A DNA stretch of 64,000 nucleotides from assembly GCA_030068145.1 (NCBI GenBank), contig JAPJBO010000269.1, forward strand, positions 1-64,000, written 5' to 3'. The notes under the pieces are model-generated. The model saw only the letters and a list, made by a program, of their open reading frames with translations, searched no databases and had not been told where the DNA came from. The translations under genes were made by a program, and so were the position numbers. The stretch is from Diplonema papillatum (taxonomy: Eukaryota; Euglenozoa; Diplonemea; Diplonemida; Diplonemidae). This document shows positions 51,091 to 61,564 of this stretch, one piece after another (position 1 is the first letter of the stretch; each line of letters starts with the position of its first letter).

Positions 51091-51694
51091 TTGTACGTCA
51101 ACTGAATGACTCTGTTTGACTGGAACATCTTTTGCCATCAGCAACTTTACCTCTGGTGGTTCGTGATATAATATGAGTATCCAGCATGTCTGTCTGGTTT
51201 GTGCTACTTGAAAAGGCTCCTCAGCTTCCGCTGCAATCCGCCGGGCTTCGTCTGGCCCCGCCGACTGAGAGATGGACAACCACGTTTGGTCCGTCTTCAG
51301 CCGACGGCGTAGTGCGGCGTCTTCTTCTTTTCGCCTTACTCTGCCCCGCGTCGTGCCTAGTCACACGCTGTGCATCTTGGGTGGGGGGTAGGCAGCAAAG
51401 CCCCCTCTTGCAGTAACAGAGTCGGCCCGACCATAGCTCCACGGAGCGAGCGGGCGGCCACGCACGGAGGCGGCGGCGTTATGTGGAGGCAGTTCACGGT
51501 CCTCTGTTTTCGCGCCCTGCTACCCTGTGTTGCCCAGCGGCGCGCTGCGCGGCTGCCGCTCTGCCCACCCATCTGCCAAAATGAATCCTGCATGCTTGCC
51601 AATAGCGTGGCTACTAAAGCGATCGACTCCAGCTTTCTAGCCTTCTGTATGAACTGGACTCCGACGTGCACTCTTAGCGGCAGCGACGTGTTTC
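51091..51694. other. No gene recognised
   Basis: Unique sequence with short frames only. Confidence 0.35.
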
Positions 51695-51785
51695 AGAAAT
51701 ATAGCTTTCTTGCTCCCAGAGAACCCATTCATGAACGGTACCCTAAAGCCCCGGAATTGCAAGCGAACTATAACTCTAGAAAAGG
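51695..51785 (-). repeat. R1 copy (reverse)
   Basis: Reads GAACCCATTCATGAACGGTA and CCGGAATTGCAAGCGAAC; the reverse complement of the 23785-23870 block. Confidence 0.7.
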
Positions 51786-51899
51786 AGAAGCGAAAACGGG
51801 GGAGAAGCGACCAATGATCTTCGTGCCACGGTTCCGTTATCGCCGTGGGTGGTGGCCCCGAGGGGGCACAACAAAAATAATGGGAATGCGGGCGTGGGG

Positions 51900-52105
51900 G
51901 ATTGCAAGAACGTGGTTGGGATGGGTATGTGCTCAACACCGCACTGGTCCCGTCTGCGCCGTGTTTCGGTCCTTTAAGCCACGGACACATAAGGCGGGCC
52001 ATCATCAGCGCGGAACCTGAGTGTCTGCAGACAGGACAGCGGTGTGAGTCTGGTTTGTCAGGCGGATGTTCGTAGCTCAACAGCCAGGACCACCCGTGCT
52101 ACCAG
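51900..52105 (+). repeat. Interspersed repeat R8, copy 3
   Basis: Third copy of the ~212-bp element, preceded by an R1 fragment and followed by a G run at 52117-52139. Confidence 0.8.
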
Positions 52106-54049
52106 AGAGGGCGTGGGGGGGGGGGGGGGGGGGGGGGGGCAGGGGTACCTGTAACTCGGGGCCCGGGCCCTGGAAAATTTTCCAGGGTTTTGGCCCTGAA
52201 CGATTACCAAAGGAAAAACTCTCTGGTGCGAGATGCAATTCGTTTACAATTCCATTCCAGGGCCCCAGACTGTCCTTGAGCTCAACGGATTCAAAAGCGT
52301 TCAAAAACGTCCTCGGAATGTATTTTTCGACACAGCCACGAAACCTGAAGGAGGTTTTCAGGTTCTGGCAGGTCTAGCTGGCTGTCTAAAGGGTACCACG
52401 GCTCAGTCACCCAAGGTCACAGGTGGCAAGGTGGGTGTTGAAAAAAAAAATTTTTTTTTTTGGGCCGGAATCCCTAAAAGCTCGCATTTCGGAAAGTTTT
52501 TGTCCCACATTTTTCCCAGGGCATTTTGACCATTTCACCTTAGAGCCTCCGCCCGCTCAGCCCCTATGGTAAATGCACGACTGTGAGCTTTTTTTATCAA
52601 ATTTTATCAAGTTTATTTCTTGATTTTTTCTCGTCTTGCTCTCCGCTTGTTGTGGAAGCTGCAATATTGACGATTCCATCCTTGGATGGCGTGATTACCG
52701 TGGGCCTGGACCCTATCTGGACCCTAGCGCTAACCCGGGGCCCGGGGCCCGGGGCCCGGGCCCCGGAGACCCTGGATTTACAGGTACCCTTGGGGGGGGG
52801 GGGGGGCAGCGCTCTTGTTAAGGATCAGCCACTTTGGCCGGATGGCCGGACAGACCCCCCCCCCCCCCCCTCTACAGTGCAGTTGCCTTGGAAGCTGGGT
52901 GGTCAAATTCTCTAAGGTGAAATGGTCAAAATTCCCTGCCAAAAGTGGGCCCACAAAAATTTTCCAAAGTGTGGTATTTGGGGTATTTGGGGCAAAAAAA
53001 AAAAAAAAAAATTCTGACCGCCCACCGTGGTGACCACCTTAGAGTGTGACAGGTAGCGTCTCCCCCCTCCACAGTGAAAATAGCCTGAGGGGGGGGGGGG
53101 TAGATACTCCCAAATGTTGACTTTATTTGGATTTTGATGCAAAGGCACGCCCTGCAGCTGAACATGGGCTCTTGGTGTCCGCAATCGGTCCTGGGACTCG
53201 TGTACCACCGTGCGAAAATGTGGTGCAGGAACAGTGCCAGACCCGCAAACACCTTGACACCATCCATACCCGCAAACCCGGGTTTGCAGGCTTGCCTGCC
53301 AAGAATGATCTGATAGATCTTCCCTGACAAAGTGGGGCAGGGAGAAAATACACCGCCCAGTTGCTGATTGAGAAACTCTGTTCCATACTCCAAGATGGAT
53401 ATGCGGAATACTTCGAGGCGGCAGCATGCATTGTTCGTTAGAGGTTTTCCGACCGTTAGGTGGCGATGGACAACCGCGCGTGCCAGCAAGTTTGTGCAGC
53501 GCTGTGCTAAAGAGCGAGAAGTCGTATCAAAGTTGCCGGCGGACATCTTAACTCTCTGTCGGTTGTGCCCTTCCCCGTGATGCGCATGCACGGCATGTCG
53601 TGCGCGTGCGCACGCCGTGCGGCCGGGCGCACTTTTCGCGGCGATAGGTAGTGGAAGGGGACCCGTGGCCAAGGCAGTCAAGGAGGGGACGTCGGCTGAT
53701 TTTTTGCAATAGGCTCACCCCGTTTCCCAATGAAGTCACTTCCCTTGTGGTCTGGGTTCCTTTTTCAACATGTCTGCCGGTCCCTTCGGTCGGCAAAAGC
53801 GACAGAATCCAAAAATGTGGAAATTCAGGAATAAAGTCAACGTTTGGGTTTGGCCTTTTTTATGGTATTTTGACCACTTTTCAAAGGTGTTCTGGCGTTA
53901 TTCCCGGTGAAACCCCCGTTTTTCTACCTCTCTGGTCAACGTGAGGCGCATGTAACACATGCTCACCCCATTTTCAACGCGGGGTCAAAGTGGGAAACAC
54001 GTCTCAAAGTACAGGCGAGACTCTATTTGTTGAACGCTTAGGCGAGAAG
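52106..54049. other. R6/R7 composite and G/C palindromes, no gene
   Basis: GGGGCCCGGGCCC-type palindromes at 52157-52172 and 52737-52765. C and G runs at 52790-52806, 52857-52870 and 53088-53100. R6 at 52811-52950 is followed by R7 at 53016-53100. A minus-strand frame at 53681-52926 is open for about 250 codons, but its end lies inside R7/R6 and it has no family motif. 53100-54049 otherwise has no recognised feature. Confidence 0.5.
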
Positions 54050-55130
54050 CGCACGGCGCCTGGAACGAGAGGTCCCGGGAACGTTGCACATCCCTAGAAA
54101 TCCGCACCTTTGGAACGTCTTTTGTCCCATCCATTATGCGGCGGGTGCCCTCGACCTTTTAGGCCGAGGCAAATACCCCAACGCTCTGCAAGTTTTCCCT
54201 CGCTCCCTCTTTCTTTCTCTTGCTCATTATTGTGATTCCCAAACATCTGACATGAAGCGCATTGTTCTTCATTGTTTCCCAACGGCTTTATCACGCCGGT
54301 GGCCCTGAGAGTATACCCCAGCTCCCCCGTCCCCCCCCTCAGGTGACAGCGTCGCTTTCTCCGCGGGCTCTCGTACGCCGCTGGTTCTTCGCTTTTGTAA
54401 CTGCCGGCACCGGCACCCTCTCCGCGCCCGAATTCCCACCAACCCACTCGCAGTGCAGTTAACGTAGCGGCTGTGCAGCGGCGTAAAGGGGAAACCTGTG
54501 GGACAAAAAACACGTTCCAAAAAGGCGCGGGGTTTTTAGTGCTAACAATCTTGCGGGTTGCCCTTCAATGTATTGCGCAGGCTAAAAAGACGCAGGCAGC
54601 GTGTTTTTGGTGGTTTGATCAGAATTCCTTACCTGAATATACTCAGGGCAAATACAAGTGGGAAAAAACGATCACCCGGCACGCACAAACAAAACGAAGC
54701 GCCTGTCTTTTTTAGGGATGTGCAGTGTTCCCGGGACTTCTCGTTCCAGGCGCGCCATGCGTCTTCTCGCGGACGTCAACGCCCGGGTCCCCCAGCCGGT
54801 CGGTTTATCGCGCTTCGCAGTTTCAGAGGCTTTTGGATCACCATTGGGCTTGACGCGCCGGCCGGTCCCGGATTCTTCGCTTGCCAGAAAGGAATCTTTC
54901 ATCGGCAGCTACGAGCAGGGATACAAAAGGGAACCAGCGGCTGCCGCCCCTCTCCCGTGACACCTTTTACGAGTAGTTGGAGTATGTGAGATAACTACTG
55001 TGTGGAAAGAGTAGTAGCCGCCGGTTCGTTTTCTGTTGTAGTAGAGAACCCGGGACCAGCCGTCGCGTCGAGTCCAAAACATGATCCAAAAAGCCCCTGA
55101 AACTGCGAAGCGCGGCTATTCAATCACGGT
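54050..55130. repeat. Nested inverted repeats next to gene 4
   Basis: Reverse-complement pairs: 54055-54100 with 54712-54757 (CGGGAC-T/C-TCTCGTTCCAGGCGC), 54091-54145 with 54478-54530, and 54795-54860 with 55080-55120 (GATCCAAAAGCCTCTGAAAC). In addition 54330-54460 is a reverse copy of 55165-55275, the 3' part of gene 4's last exon. The block looks like a chain of inverted duplications. Confidence 0.65.
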
Positions 55131-55838
55131 AGGTCGCATGGCGGGCGGAGTGATCTTCGGAGGAAGGTGGGGCTGGTGGGAGTTCGGGCGCGGGGCGGAA
55201 GCCGCCGGCAGCGACAGCAGCGAAGAAGAACCGGCGCCGTACGAGAGCCCGGAGAAGGCGACGCTGACGTTGATCGGCGCGTTGCCGGAGTTGCTGGCCA
55301 GGCTCGACCGCTCCAACAGCGGCACACCGATGTCAAGCAGCCCCCCGGGGAACGCCCTGTGAATGGCAGCCAGAGGGGGTGAGATGAAGCGGACATCCGG
55401 CGATCTCGGGTTCCATTTGACCTTCTTCTTGGCCTCCAGCGCAGCTGCCGCTGCCGCCGCTGCGGAGGGGGCGAGGCGCGGGGAAGTGAAAGCGAAGGAC
55501 TTCCCGTCTGCTCTGCGCTTCGACTGGTTCTTCAGGACGCCGGCGGGCGCGTGGCGGGGCGATCCGGGCGCCTTGCGCTTCCTCGCGCTGGGCTCGTTGA
55601 GGGTGACGCTTTCCCTCTGCAGCGCGGCGCTTCCGCTCGGGCCGCAGGCGGCCCCGCACGCGACGGCGATGGCCGCGGCCACACACACGCCTGCCGCCGT
55701 CCTGCCGGCGCGCGGCGACGATGGGTCGCGCCCAGCCCTCATACCGGCAGGCGTCGAAGGTATCCGGATTTTGTACTCTTGGATCGACTCGTCTTCGGAG
55801 CGGGACGCACTTCGCTGTGACGGGTGTGTTGACTGGCA
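55116..55838 (-). CDS. Gene 4 last exon (unrecognised protein)
   Basis: Acceptor CTCCAG/T at 55839 or, six bases on, GCCAG/T at 55833; both keep the frame. 240 codons to a stop at 55116. It reads STHPSQRSASRSEDESIQEY, a hydrophobic stretch GVCVAAAIAVACGAACG that could be membrane-embedded or just Ala-rich, a basic stretch SARKRKAPGSPRHAP, then ALEAKKKVKWNPRSPDVRFI and a Ser/Pro-rich tail. No known family. Joins in phase 0 to the exon at 58021-58102. Confidence 0.55.
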   Translation of the reverse strand, partial: CQSTHPSQRSASRSEDESIQEYKIRIPSTPAGMRAGRDPSSPRAGRTAAGVCVAAAIAVACGAACGPSGSAALQRESVTLNEPSARKRKAPGSPRHAPAGVLKNQSKRRADGKSFAFTSPRLAPSAAAAAAAALEAKKKVKWNPRSPDVRFISPPLAAIHRAFPGGLLDIGVPLLERSSLASNSGNAPINVSVAFSGLSYGAGSSSLLSLPAASAPRPNSHQPHLPPKITPPAMRPTVIE

Positions 55839-56148
55839 CTGGAGGGAAGTACAATGTGTAAGTTGTCGAGTGAAGGTTACGTGTAGTATGGTGTGTGTTG
55901 TGTGGTGTGGGTTGTGTGTATTGTGTATTGTGGGTGTGAGTGGTGTGTATTGTGTGTGTGAGGGTGGTTGTGAGTGTTGTGTATTGTGGGTGTGAGTGTT
56001 GTGAGATGCGGGTGTGAGTGTTGTGTATTGTTGAGTGTGAGTGCTGTGTATGGTGGTTGTGAGTGTTGTGTATTGTGAGTGAGTGTTGTGAATGATGGGT
56101 ATGAGTGCTGTGTATTGTCGGTGTGAATGTGGTGGAATCCTATCTCGT

Positions 56149-56443
56149 CGGGGGCGTGGCGGGGCGACCCGGGCGCCTTGCGCTTCCTCGCGCTGGGCTC
56201 GTTGAGGGTGACGCTTTCCCTCTGCAGCGCGGCGCTTCCGCTCGGGCCGCAGGCGGCCCCGCACGCGACGGCGATGGCCGCGGCCACACACACGCCCGCC
56301 GCCGTCCCGCCGGCGCGCGGCGACGATGGGTCGCGCCCAGCCCTCATACCGGCAGGCGTCGAAGGTATCCGGATTTTGTACTCTTGGATCGACTCGTCTT
56401 CGGAGCGGGACGCACTTCGCTGTGACGGGTGTGTTGACTGGCA
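56149..56443 (-). pseudogene. Exon echo 1 of gene 4 last exon
   Basis: Near-identical copy of the first 295 bp of the exon, including both CCAG acceptor options, ending at SPRHAP. It then joins GACGAGATAGGATTCCACC. The last part matches the upstream exon's donor region (GACGAACTTCTC/GTAGGATTCC) with the GT changed to AT, so the break used sequence from that donor. Confidence 0.85.
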
Positions 56444-57107
56444 CTGGAGGGAAGTACAATGTGTAAGTTGTCGAGTGAAGGTTACGTGCAGTATGGTGTG
56501 TGTTGTGTGGTGTGGGTTGTGTGTATTGTGTATTGTGGGTGTGAGTGGTGTGTATTGTGTGTGTGAGGGTGGTTGTGAGTGTTGTGTATTGTGGGTGTGA
56601 GTGTTGTGAGATGCGGGTGTGAGTGTTGTGAGATGCGGGTGTGAGTGTTGTGTATTGTTGAGTGTGAGTGCTGTGTATGGTGGTTGTGAGTGTTGTGTAT
56701 TGTGGGTGTGAGTGTTGTGAGATGCGGGTGTGAGTGTTGTGTATTGTTGAGTGTGAGTGCTGTGTATGGTGGTTGTGAGTGTTGTGTATTGTGGGTGTGA
56801 GTGTTGTGAGATGCGGGTGTGAGTGTTGTGTATTGTTGAGTGTGAGTGCTGTGTATGGTGGTTGTGAGTGTTGTGTATTGTGAGTGAGTGTTGTGAGATG
56901 CGGGTGTGAGTGTTGTGAGATGCGGGTGTGAGTGTTGTGTATTGTTGAGTGTGAGTGCTGTGTATGGTGGTTGTGAGTGTTGTGTATTGTTGAGTGTGAG
57001 TGCTGTGTATGGTGGTTGTGAGTGTTGTGTATTGTGAGTGAGTGTTGTGAATGATGGGTATGAGTGCTGTGTATTGTCGGTGTGAATGTGGTGGAATCCT
57101 ATCTCGT

Positions 57108-57402
57108 CGGGGGCGTGGCGGGGCGATCCGGGCGCCTTGCGCTTCCTCGCGCTGGGCTCGTTGAGGGTGACGCTTTCCCTCTGCAGCGCGGCGCTTCCGC
57201 TCGGGCCGCAGGCGGCCCCGCACGCGACGGCGATGGCCGCGGCCACACACACGCCCGCCGCCGTCCCGCCGGCGCGCGGCGACGATGGGTCGCGCCCAGC
57301 CCTCATACCGGCAGGCGTCGAAGGTATCCGGATTTTGTACTCTTGGATCGACTCGTCTTCGGAGCGGGACGCACTTCGCTGTGACGGGTGTGTTGACTGG
57401 CA
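57108..57402 (-). pseudogene. Exon echo 2 of gene 4 last exon
   Basis: Same structure, length and break point as echo 1, with only scattered differences. Acceptors are kept. Confidence 0.85.
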
Positions 57403-57710
57403 CTGGAGGGAAGTACAATGTGTAAGTTGTCGAGTGAAGGTTACGTGTAGTATGGTGTGTGTTGTGTGGTGTGGGTTGTGTGTATTGTGTATTGTGGGTG
57501 TGAGTGGTGTGTATTGTGTGTGTGAGGGTGGTTGTGAGTGTTGTGTATTGTGGGTGTGAGTGTTGTGAGATGCGGGTGTGAGTGTTGTGTATTGTTGAGT
57601 GTGAGTGCTGTGTATGGTGGTTGTGAGTGTTGTGTATTGTGAGTGAGTGTTGTGAATGATGGGTATGAGTGCTGTGTATTGTCGGTGTGAATGTGGTGGA
57701 ATCCTATCTC

Positions 57711-57930
57711 GTCGGGGGCGTGGCGGGGCGACCCGGGCGCCTTGCGCTTCCTCGCGCTGGGCTCGTTGAGGGTGACGCTTTCCCTCTGCAGCGCGGCGCT
57801 TCCGCTCGGGCCGCAGGCGGCCCCGCACGCGACGGCGATGGCCGCGGCCACACACACGCCTGCCGCCGTCGCGCCGGCGCGCGGCGACGATGGGTCGCGC
57901 CCAGCCCTCATACCGGCAGGCGTCGAAGGT
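57711..57930 (-). pseudogene. Exon echo 3 of gene 4 last exon, lacking the acceptor
   Basis: Shorter copy starting within the exon (ACCTTCGACGCCTGCCGG) directly against minisatellite, with the same 3' break as echoes 1 and 2. Confidence 0.8.
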
Positions 57931-58020
57931 ATTGTGAGTGTTGTGTATTGCGAGTGTGAGTGCTGTGTACGGTGGTTGTGAGTGTTGTGCATTGTGGGTG
58001 TGAATGTGGTGGAATCCTAC

Positions 58021-58102
58021 GAGAAGTTCGTCCGCTCGCGTGACGGCAACGGGGAGGCTGGTGTCGTGCTCATTTTCGAAGGGGGAGGGCAAACGGTGGG
58101 GC
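58021..58102 (-). CDS. Gene 4 internal exon
   Basis: 82-bp exon with acceptor ACGCAG/G (58103) and donor CTTCTC/GTAGGA (58020), phase 2 in and 0 out. Reads PSPFENEHDTSLPVAVTRAD. Supported by splice sites, by phase agreement with the last exon and by reuse of its donor region in the exon echoes. Confidence 0.55.
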
Positions 58103-58204
58103 CTGCGTTTGTCAGTTTTTGCTTACCCCTCCAACCTCGCTTTTGGCGAGTGGATATGAGGAGTTCGATCAGAAACGTAAGGATTCCAACTTGACGCGCC
58201 GAAG

Positions 58205-59652
58205 GCGCTCAAGCAAATTTGCTAAGTGTCGTGTGTGTTGTGTGCCGTTGTTTGGCTTGCTTAAGCACGGCGCTCAAGCAAGCTTGCTAAGTGTGTTGTG
58301 TGTTGTGTGCCGTTGCTGGCTTGCTTAAGCACGGCGCTCAAGCAAGCTTGCTAAGTGTGCTGCGTGTTGTGTGCCGTTGTTTGGCTTGCTTAAGCACGGC
58401 GCTCAAGCAAGCTTGCTAAGTGTGCTGCGTGTTGTGTGCCGTTGTTTGGCTTGCTTAAGCACGGCGCTCAAGCAAGCTTGCTAAGTGTGCTGTGCGTTGT
58501 GTGCCGTTGTTTGGCTTGCTTAAGCACGGCGCTCAAGCAAGTTTACTAAGTGTGTTGTGCGGTGTGTGCCGTTGTTTGGCTTGCTTAAGCACGGCGCTCA
58601 AGCAAGCTTGCTAAGTGTGCTGCGTGTTGTGTGCCGTTGTTTGGCTTGCTTAAGCACGGCGCTCAAGCAAGCTTGCTAAGTGTGCTGCGTGTTGTGTGCC
58701 GTTGTTTGGCTTGCTTAAGCACGGCGCTCAAGCAAGCTTGCTAAGTGTGCTGCGTGTTGTGTGCCGTTGTTTGGCTTGCTTAAGCACGGCGCTCAAGCAA
58801 GCTTGCTAAGTGTGCTGTGCGTTGTGTGCCGTTGTTTGGCTTGCTTAAGCACGGCGCTCAAGCAAGTTTACTAAGTGTGTTGTGCGGTGTGTGCCGTTGT
58901 TTGGCTTGCTTAAGCACGGCGCTCAAGCAAGCTTGCTAAGTGTGCTGCGTGTTGTGTGCCGTTGTTTGGCTTGCTTAAGCACGGCGCTCAAGCAAGCTTG
59001 CTAAGTGTGCTGCGTGTTGTGTGCCGTTGTTTGGCTTGCTTAAGCACGGCGCTCAAGCAAGCTTGCTAAGTGTGCTGCGTGTTGTGTGCCGTTGTTTGGC
59101 TTGCTTAAGCACGGCGCTCAAGCAAGCTTGCTAAGTGTGCTGTGCGTTGTGTGCCGTTGTTTGGCTTGCTTAAGCACGGCGCTCAAGCAAGTTTACTAAG
59201 TGTGTTGTGCGGTGTGTGCCGTTGTTTGGCTTGCTTAAGCACGGCGCTCAAGCAAGCTTGCTAAGTGTGCTGCGTGTTGTGTGCCGTTGTTTGGCTTGCT
59301 TAAGCACGGCGCTCAAGCAAGCTTGCTAAGTGTGCTGTGTGTTGTGTGCCGTTGTTTGGCTTGCTTAAGCACGGCGCTCAAGCAAGCTTGCTAAGTGTGC
59401 TGTGCGTTGTGTGCCGTTGTTTGGCTTGCTTAAGCACGGCGCTCAAGCAAGTTTACTAAGTGTGTTGTGCGGTGTGTGCCGTTGTTTGGCTTGCTTAAGC
59501 ACGGCGCTCAAGCAAGCTTGCTAAGTGTGCTGTGCGTTGTGTGCCGTTGTTTGGATTGCTTAAGCACGGCGCTCAAGCAAGCTTGCTAAGTGTGCTGTGT
59601 GTTGTGTGCCGTTGTTTGGCTTGCTTAAGCACGGCGCTCAAGTAAGCTTGCT
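58205..59652. repeat. 65-bp satellite, about 22 units, with five-unit higher-order period
   Basis: Unit starts TTGGCTTGCTTAAGCACGGC and contains the hairpin CTTGCTTAAGC-ACGGC-GCTCAAGCAAG. Variants GTTTACTAAG mark a special unit at 58541, 58866, 59191 and 59451, spaced 325, 325 and 260 bp, that is 5, 5 and 4 units. The first and last units are degenerate or truncated. Confidence 0.95.
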
Positions 59653-59722
59653 AGTATGGGCGGTGTGCTAGGGGTAAACCAGCAAAGCAGGCGCTTGCTC
59701 AAAGTAAGAAAAAGGGGCACAC

Positions 59723-60059
59723 CTCGGGGGAGCTCGAGACCAGGGCGAGGAACCGGGGGGGAGTGGTCGACATCGCGTTTCGCGCCGCCGGTTCGCCGTC
59801 TTGCTCGGCTTTTGGAACAGACGACATCCGCTGCTGCACAGCTTCGAGGGGCGGGGCCACGTCGCCTTCCGAGCCGTCGGGCCCGGCCGGTTCATTCTTC
59901 TTCCTCTTCTTCTTCTTTCCCTCCGCCGGGTTGCCGAAGGCCTGGTTCATCGTCCACGTGAACTTGCGCTTCGGATCCTCAATGTCGGGCAGATCCTCGT
60001 CAGACTCGGAAGCTGTTGTTCGGTTTTGTCGTCGGGCGGGTCTCCAGGCATCAGAGGTC
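59723..60059 (-). CDS. Exon of an unrecognised basic, probably nuclear protein
   Basis: Acceptor CCTCAG/G at 60060, or an ATG start at 60070; donor CGAG/GTGTGC at 59722 (phase 0). Reads ESDEDLPDIEDPKRKFTWTM, QAFGNPAEGKKKKRKKNEPA and APPLEAVQQRMSSVPK. The acidic patch followed by a lysine-rich run suggests a nuclear or chromatin-associated protein, but no family is recognised. The phase does not match the exon at 58021-58102 directly, so an intermediate exon is missing or these are different genes. Confidence 0.55.
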
Positions 60060-60639
60060 CTGAGGACCATATTGGTACCCTAGTACGCACTCGCTGTGGG
60101 ATGCGTACATACCACCACCACACACAGCATGATGCTGTATAGAGTGGTAGACGGTGGTAGGTGGTGTAAACGGGGTGTGCACATCTATCCTATTCCCTGC
60201 TGTATACCCAGGGCTTACGCAGCTCTTTTGTCTTGGAGCTAAGTACCTACTGAAAATCAGTACGTAGGGTCAGGCAAAAAAAAATATAAATAGAGCATAG
60301 GGGGGCTCGCCTGCCAGTGTTGCATGTCTTTGCCTCTGCCTCCTCTCCGGCCTCAACCCTCCAGTGTCGCCGGTGGTAAGCAACAGCAGGATCTGCCGTT
60401 TCCGCGGTTGATTCCCCAGATGAATCTGCAGAAAAGATAGTACGTGCTGATAACGAACTGTGTACAAAAAGAAACTAATATAATTAACGTGCTGGAATCA
60501 GTACGTTCAGCATGCTGAACGTAAGGCCTGTGTATACCGTCCCTGATATACCCCCATATCGGGGTATCTAGGTCCTGGCTCATCCTCGGGGTCAGGATCT
60601 GGGTCCTCGAGGTGGTGCCATCTTTCCAGCGATACCTGA
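60060..60639. other. No gene recognised
   Basis: Non-coding by appearance. Contains TACCACCACCACACACAGCA-like low complexity at 60110-60130 and AGTACGTTCAGCATGCTGAACG, a perfect palindrome core (CAGCATGCTG), at 60502-60520. Confidence 0.4.
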
Positions 60640-61165
60640 AGCAGTACTGTGCACCCACAACTTTCCCACAACGTGGTCGGAATAGCACCCCAACATTCAC
60701 CCCACAATACACTGTGGCTATTGCAGCTTGAGGAAGCGCCTGAAGCAGTACTGCGCACCCCGCAACGTTTCCCTCAATGTGGTCGGAATAGCCACAACTT
60801 TTTACAATGCATTGTGGCTACTGCGGCTAGGTTCTTTTTCCAGCCGGAACCCATAGCATGTGGAAAGCACCTGAAGCAGTACTGTGCACCCACAACTCTC
60901 CCACAACGTAATCGGAATAGCCGCAACATTCACCCACAATACATTGTGGCTATTGTGGCTAGAATATCTTTCCAGCCGGCTCCCATAGCATGTGGAAAGC
61001 GCCTGAAGCAGTACTGTGCACCCACAACTTTTCCCGCAATGTGGTCAGAATGGCCGCAACATTCACTCACAATACATAGTGGCTATTGTGGCTAGAATCT
61101 TTTTCCAGCCGGCTCCCATAGCATGTGGAAAGCGCCTGAAGCAGTACTGTGCACCCACACCTTTC
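60640..61165. repeat. ~100-136-bp tandem array, 4 to 5 units
   Basis: Landmark GAAGCAGTACTGTGCACCCA at about 60642, 60741 (variant), 60868, 61004 and 61138. Units also share CACAATACATTGTGGCTATT and CTCCCATAGCATGTGGAAAG. Confidence 0.8.
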
Positions 61166-61295
61166 CCACAGGCTTCCTCATAAGGAATTCTGAACCACCA
61201 AAACACGCTGCCTACGTCTTTCTAGCCTGCGCAATACGTTGAAAGGCACCCCGCAAAAATTGTTAGTACTAAAAAGAGAAGCGGTTTGTGCATAC

Positions 61296-61564
61296 GTAAG
61301 TAGTCGCTCACGAGCGCGACGTCGCTGTACAGCTTCCATGAAGCAAAGAGCGTTACAGCAGCGCCCTTGGCCAGCAGCTCGATGGCCTGGGTGGGGTCGC
61401 TCAGGGGCGGCTGGAACGCGAAGCCAACGGACGCAGCCGGCTTCAGCGCAGTCAATCTCGCCAAAGGGCGATAATCGCGGGCGCCAACCGGCCTCCACAG
61501 CAACGACGCTGCACTCTTCGCTGCGTGACTCTTCAGCGTTACGTAGGTAATCTGCAATCGGTAC
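61296..61564 (-). CDS. Exon of an unrecognised protein
   Basis: Acceptor CCGCAG/G at 61565 and donor TTAC/GTATGC at 61295. 89 codons read QITYVTLKSHAAKSAASLLW, LTALKPAASVGFAFQPPLSD and QAIELLAKGAAVTLFASWKL. Composition and splice sites look genuine. No domain recognised. Relationship to the exon at 59723-60059 is not established because phases differ (1 out, 2 in). Confidence 0.55.

Larger units (their letters stand above)
55845..58015. repeat. Intronic GTGTTGTG minisatellite of gene 4
   Basis: Long irregular arrays of GTGAGTGTTGTGTATTGTG and GTGTTGTGAGATGCGGGTGT (on the gene strand, CACAACACTCACA-type) fill the intron between exon echoes (55880-56130, 56480-57090, 57440-57700 and 57930-58010). 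Frames stay open across them, producing spurious His/Thr-rich ORFs of over 500 codons. Confidence 0.85.

Noticed and set aside
52926-53681. 251-codon minus-strand ORF as a gene
   Set aside because: Its 3' third lies in repeats R6 and R7, and no motif or splice context supports it.
56482-58092. ORFs of over 500 codons rich in His and Thr in the gene 4 intron
   Set aside because: They are read-through of a CACAACACTCACA-type minisatellite and stitch together exon echoes. No splice or family support.
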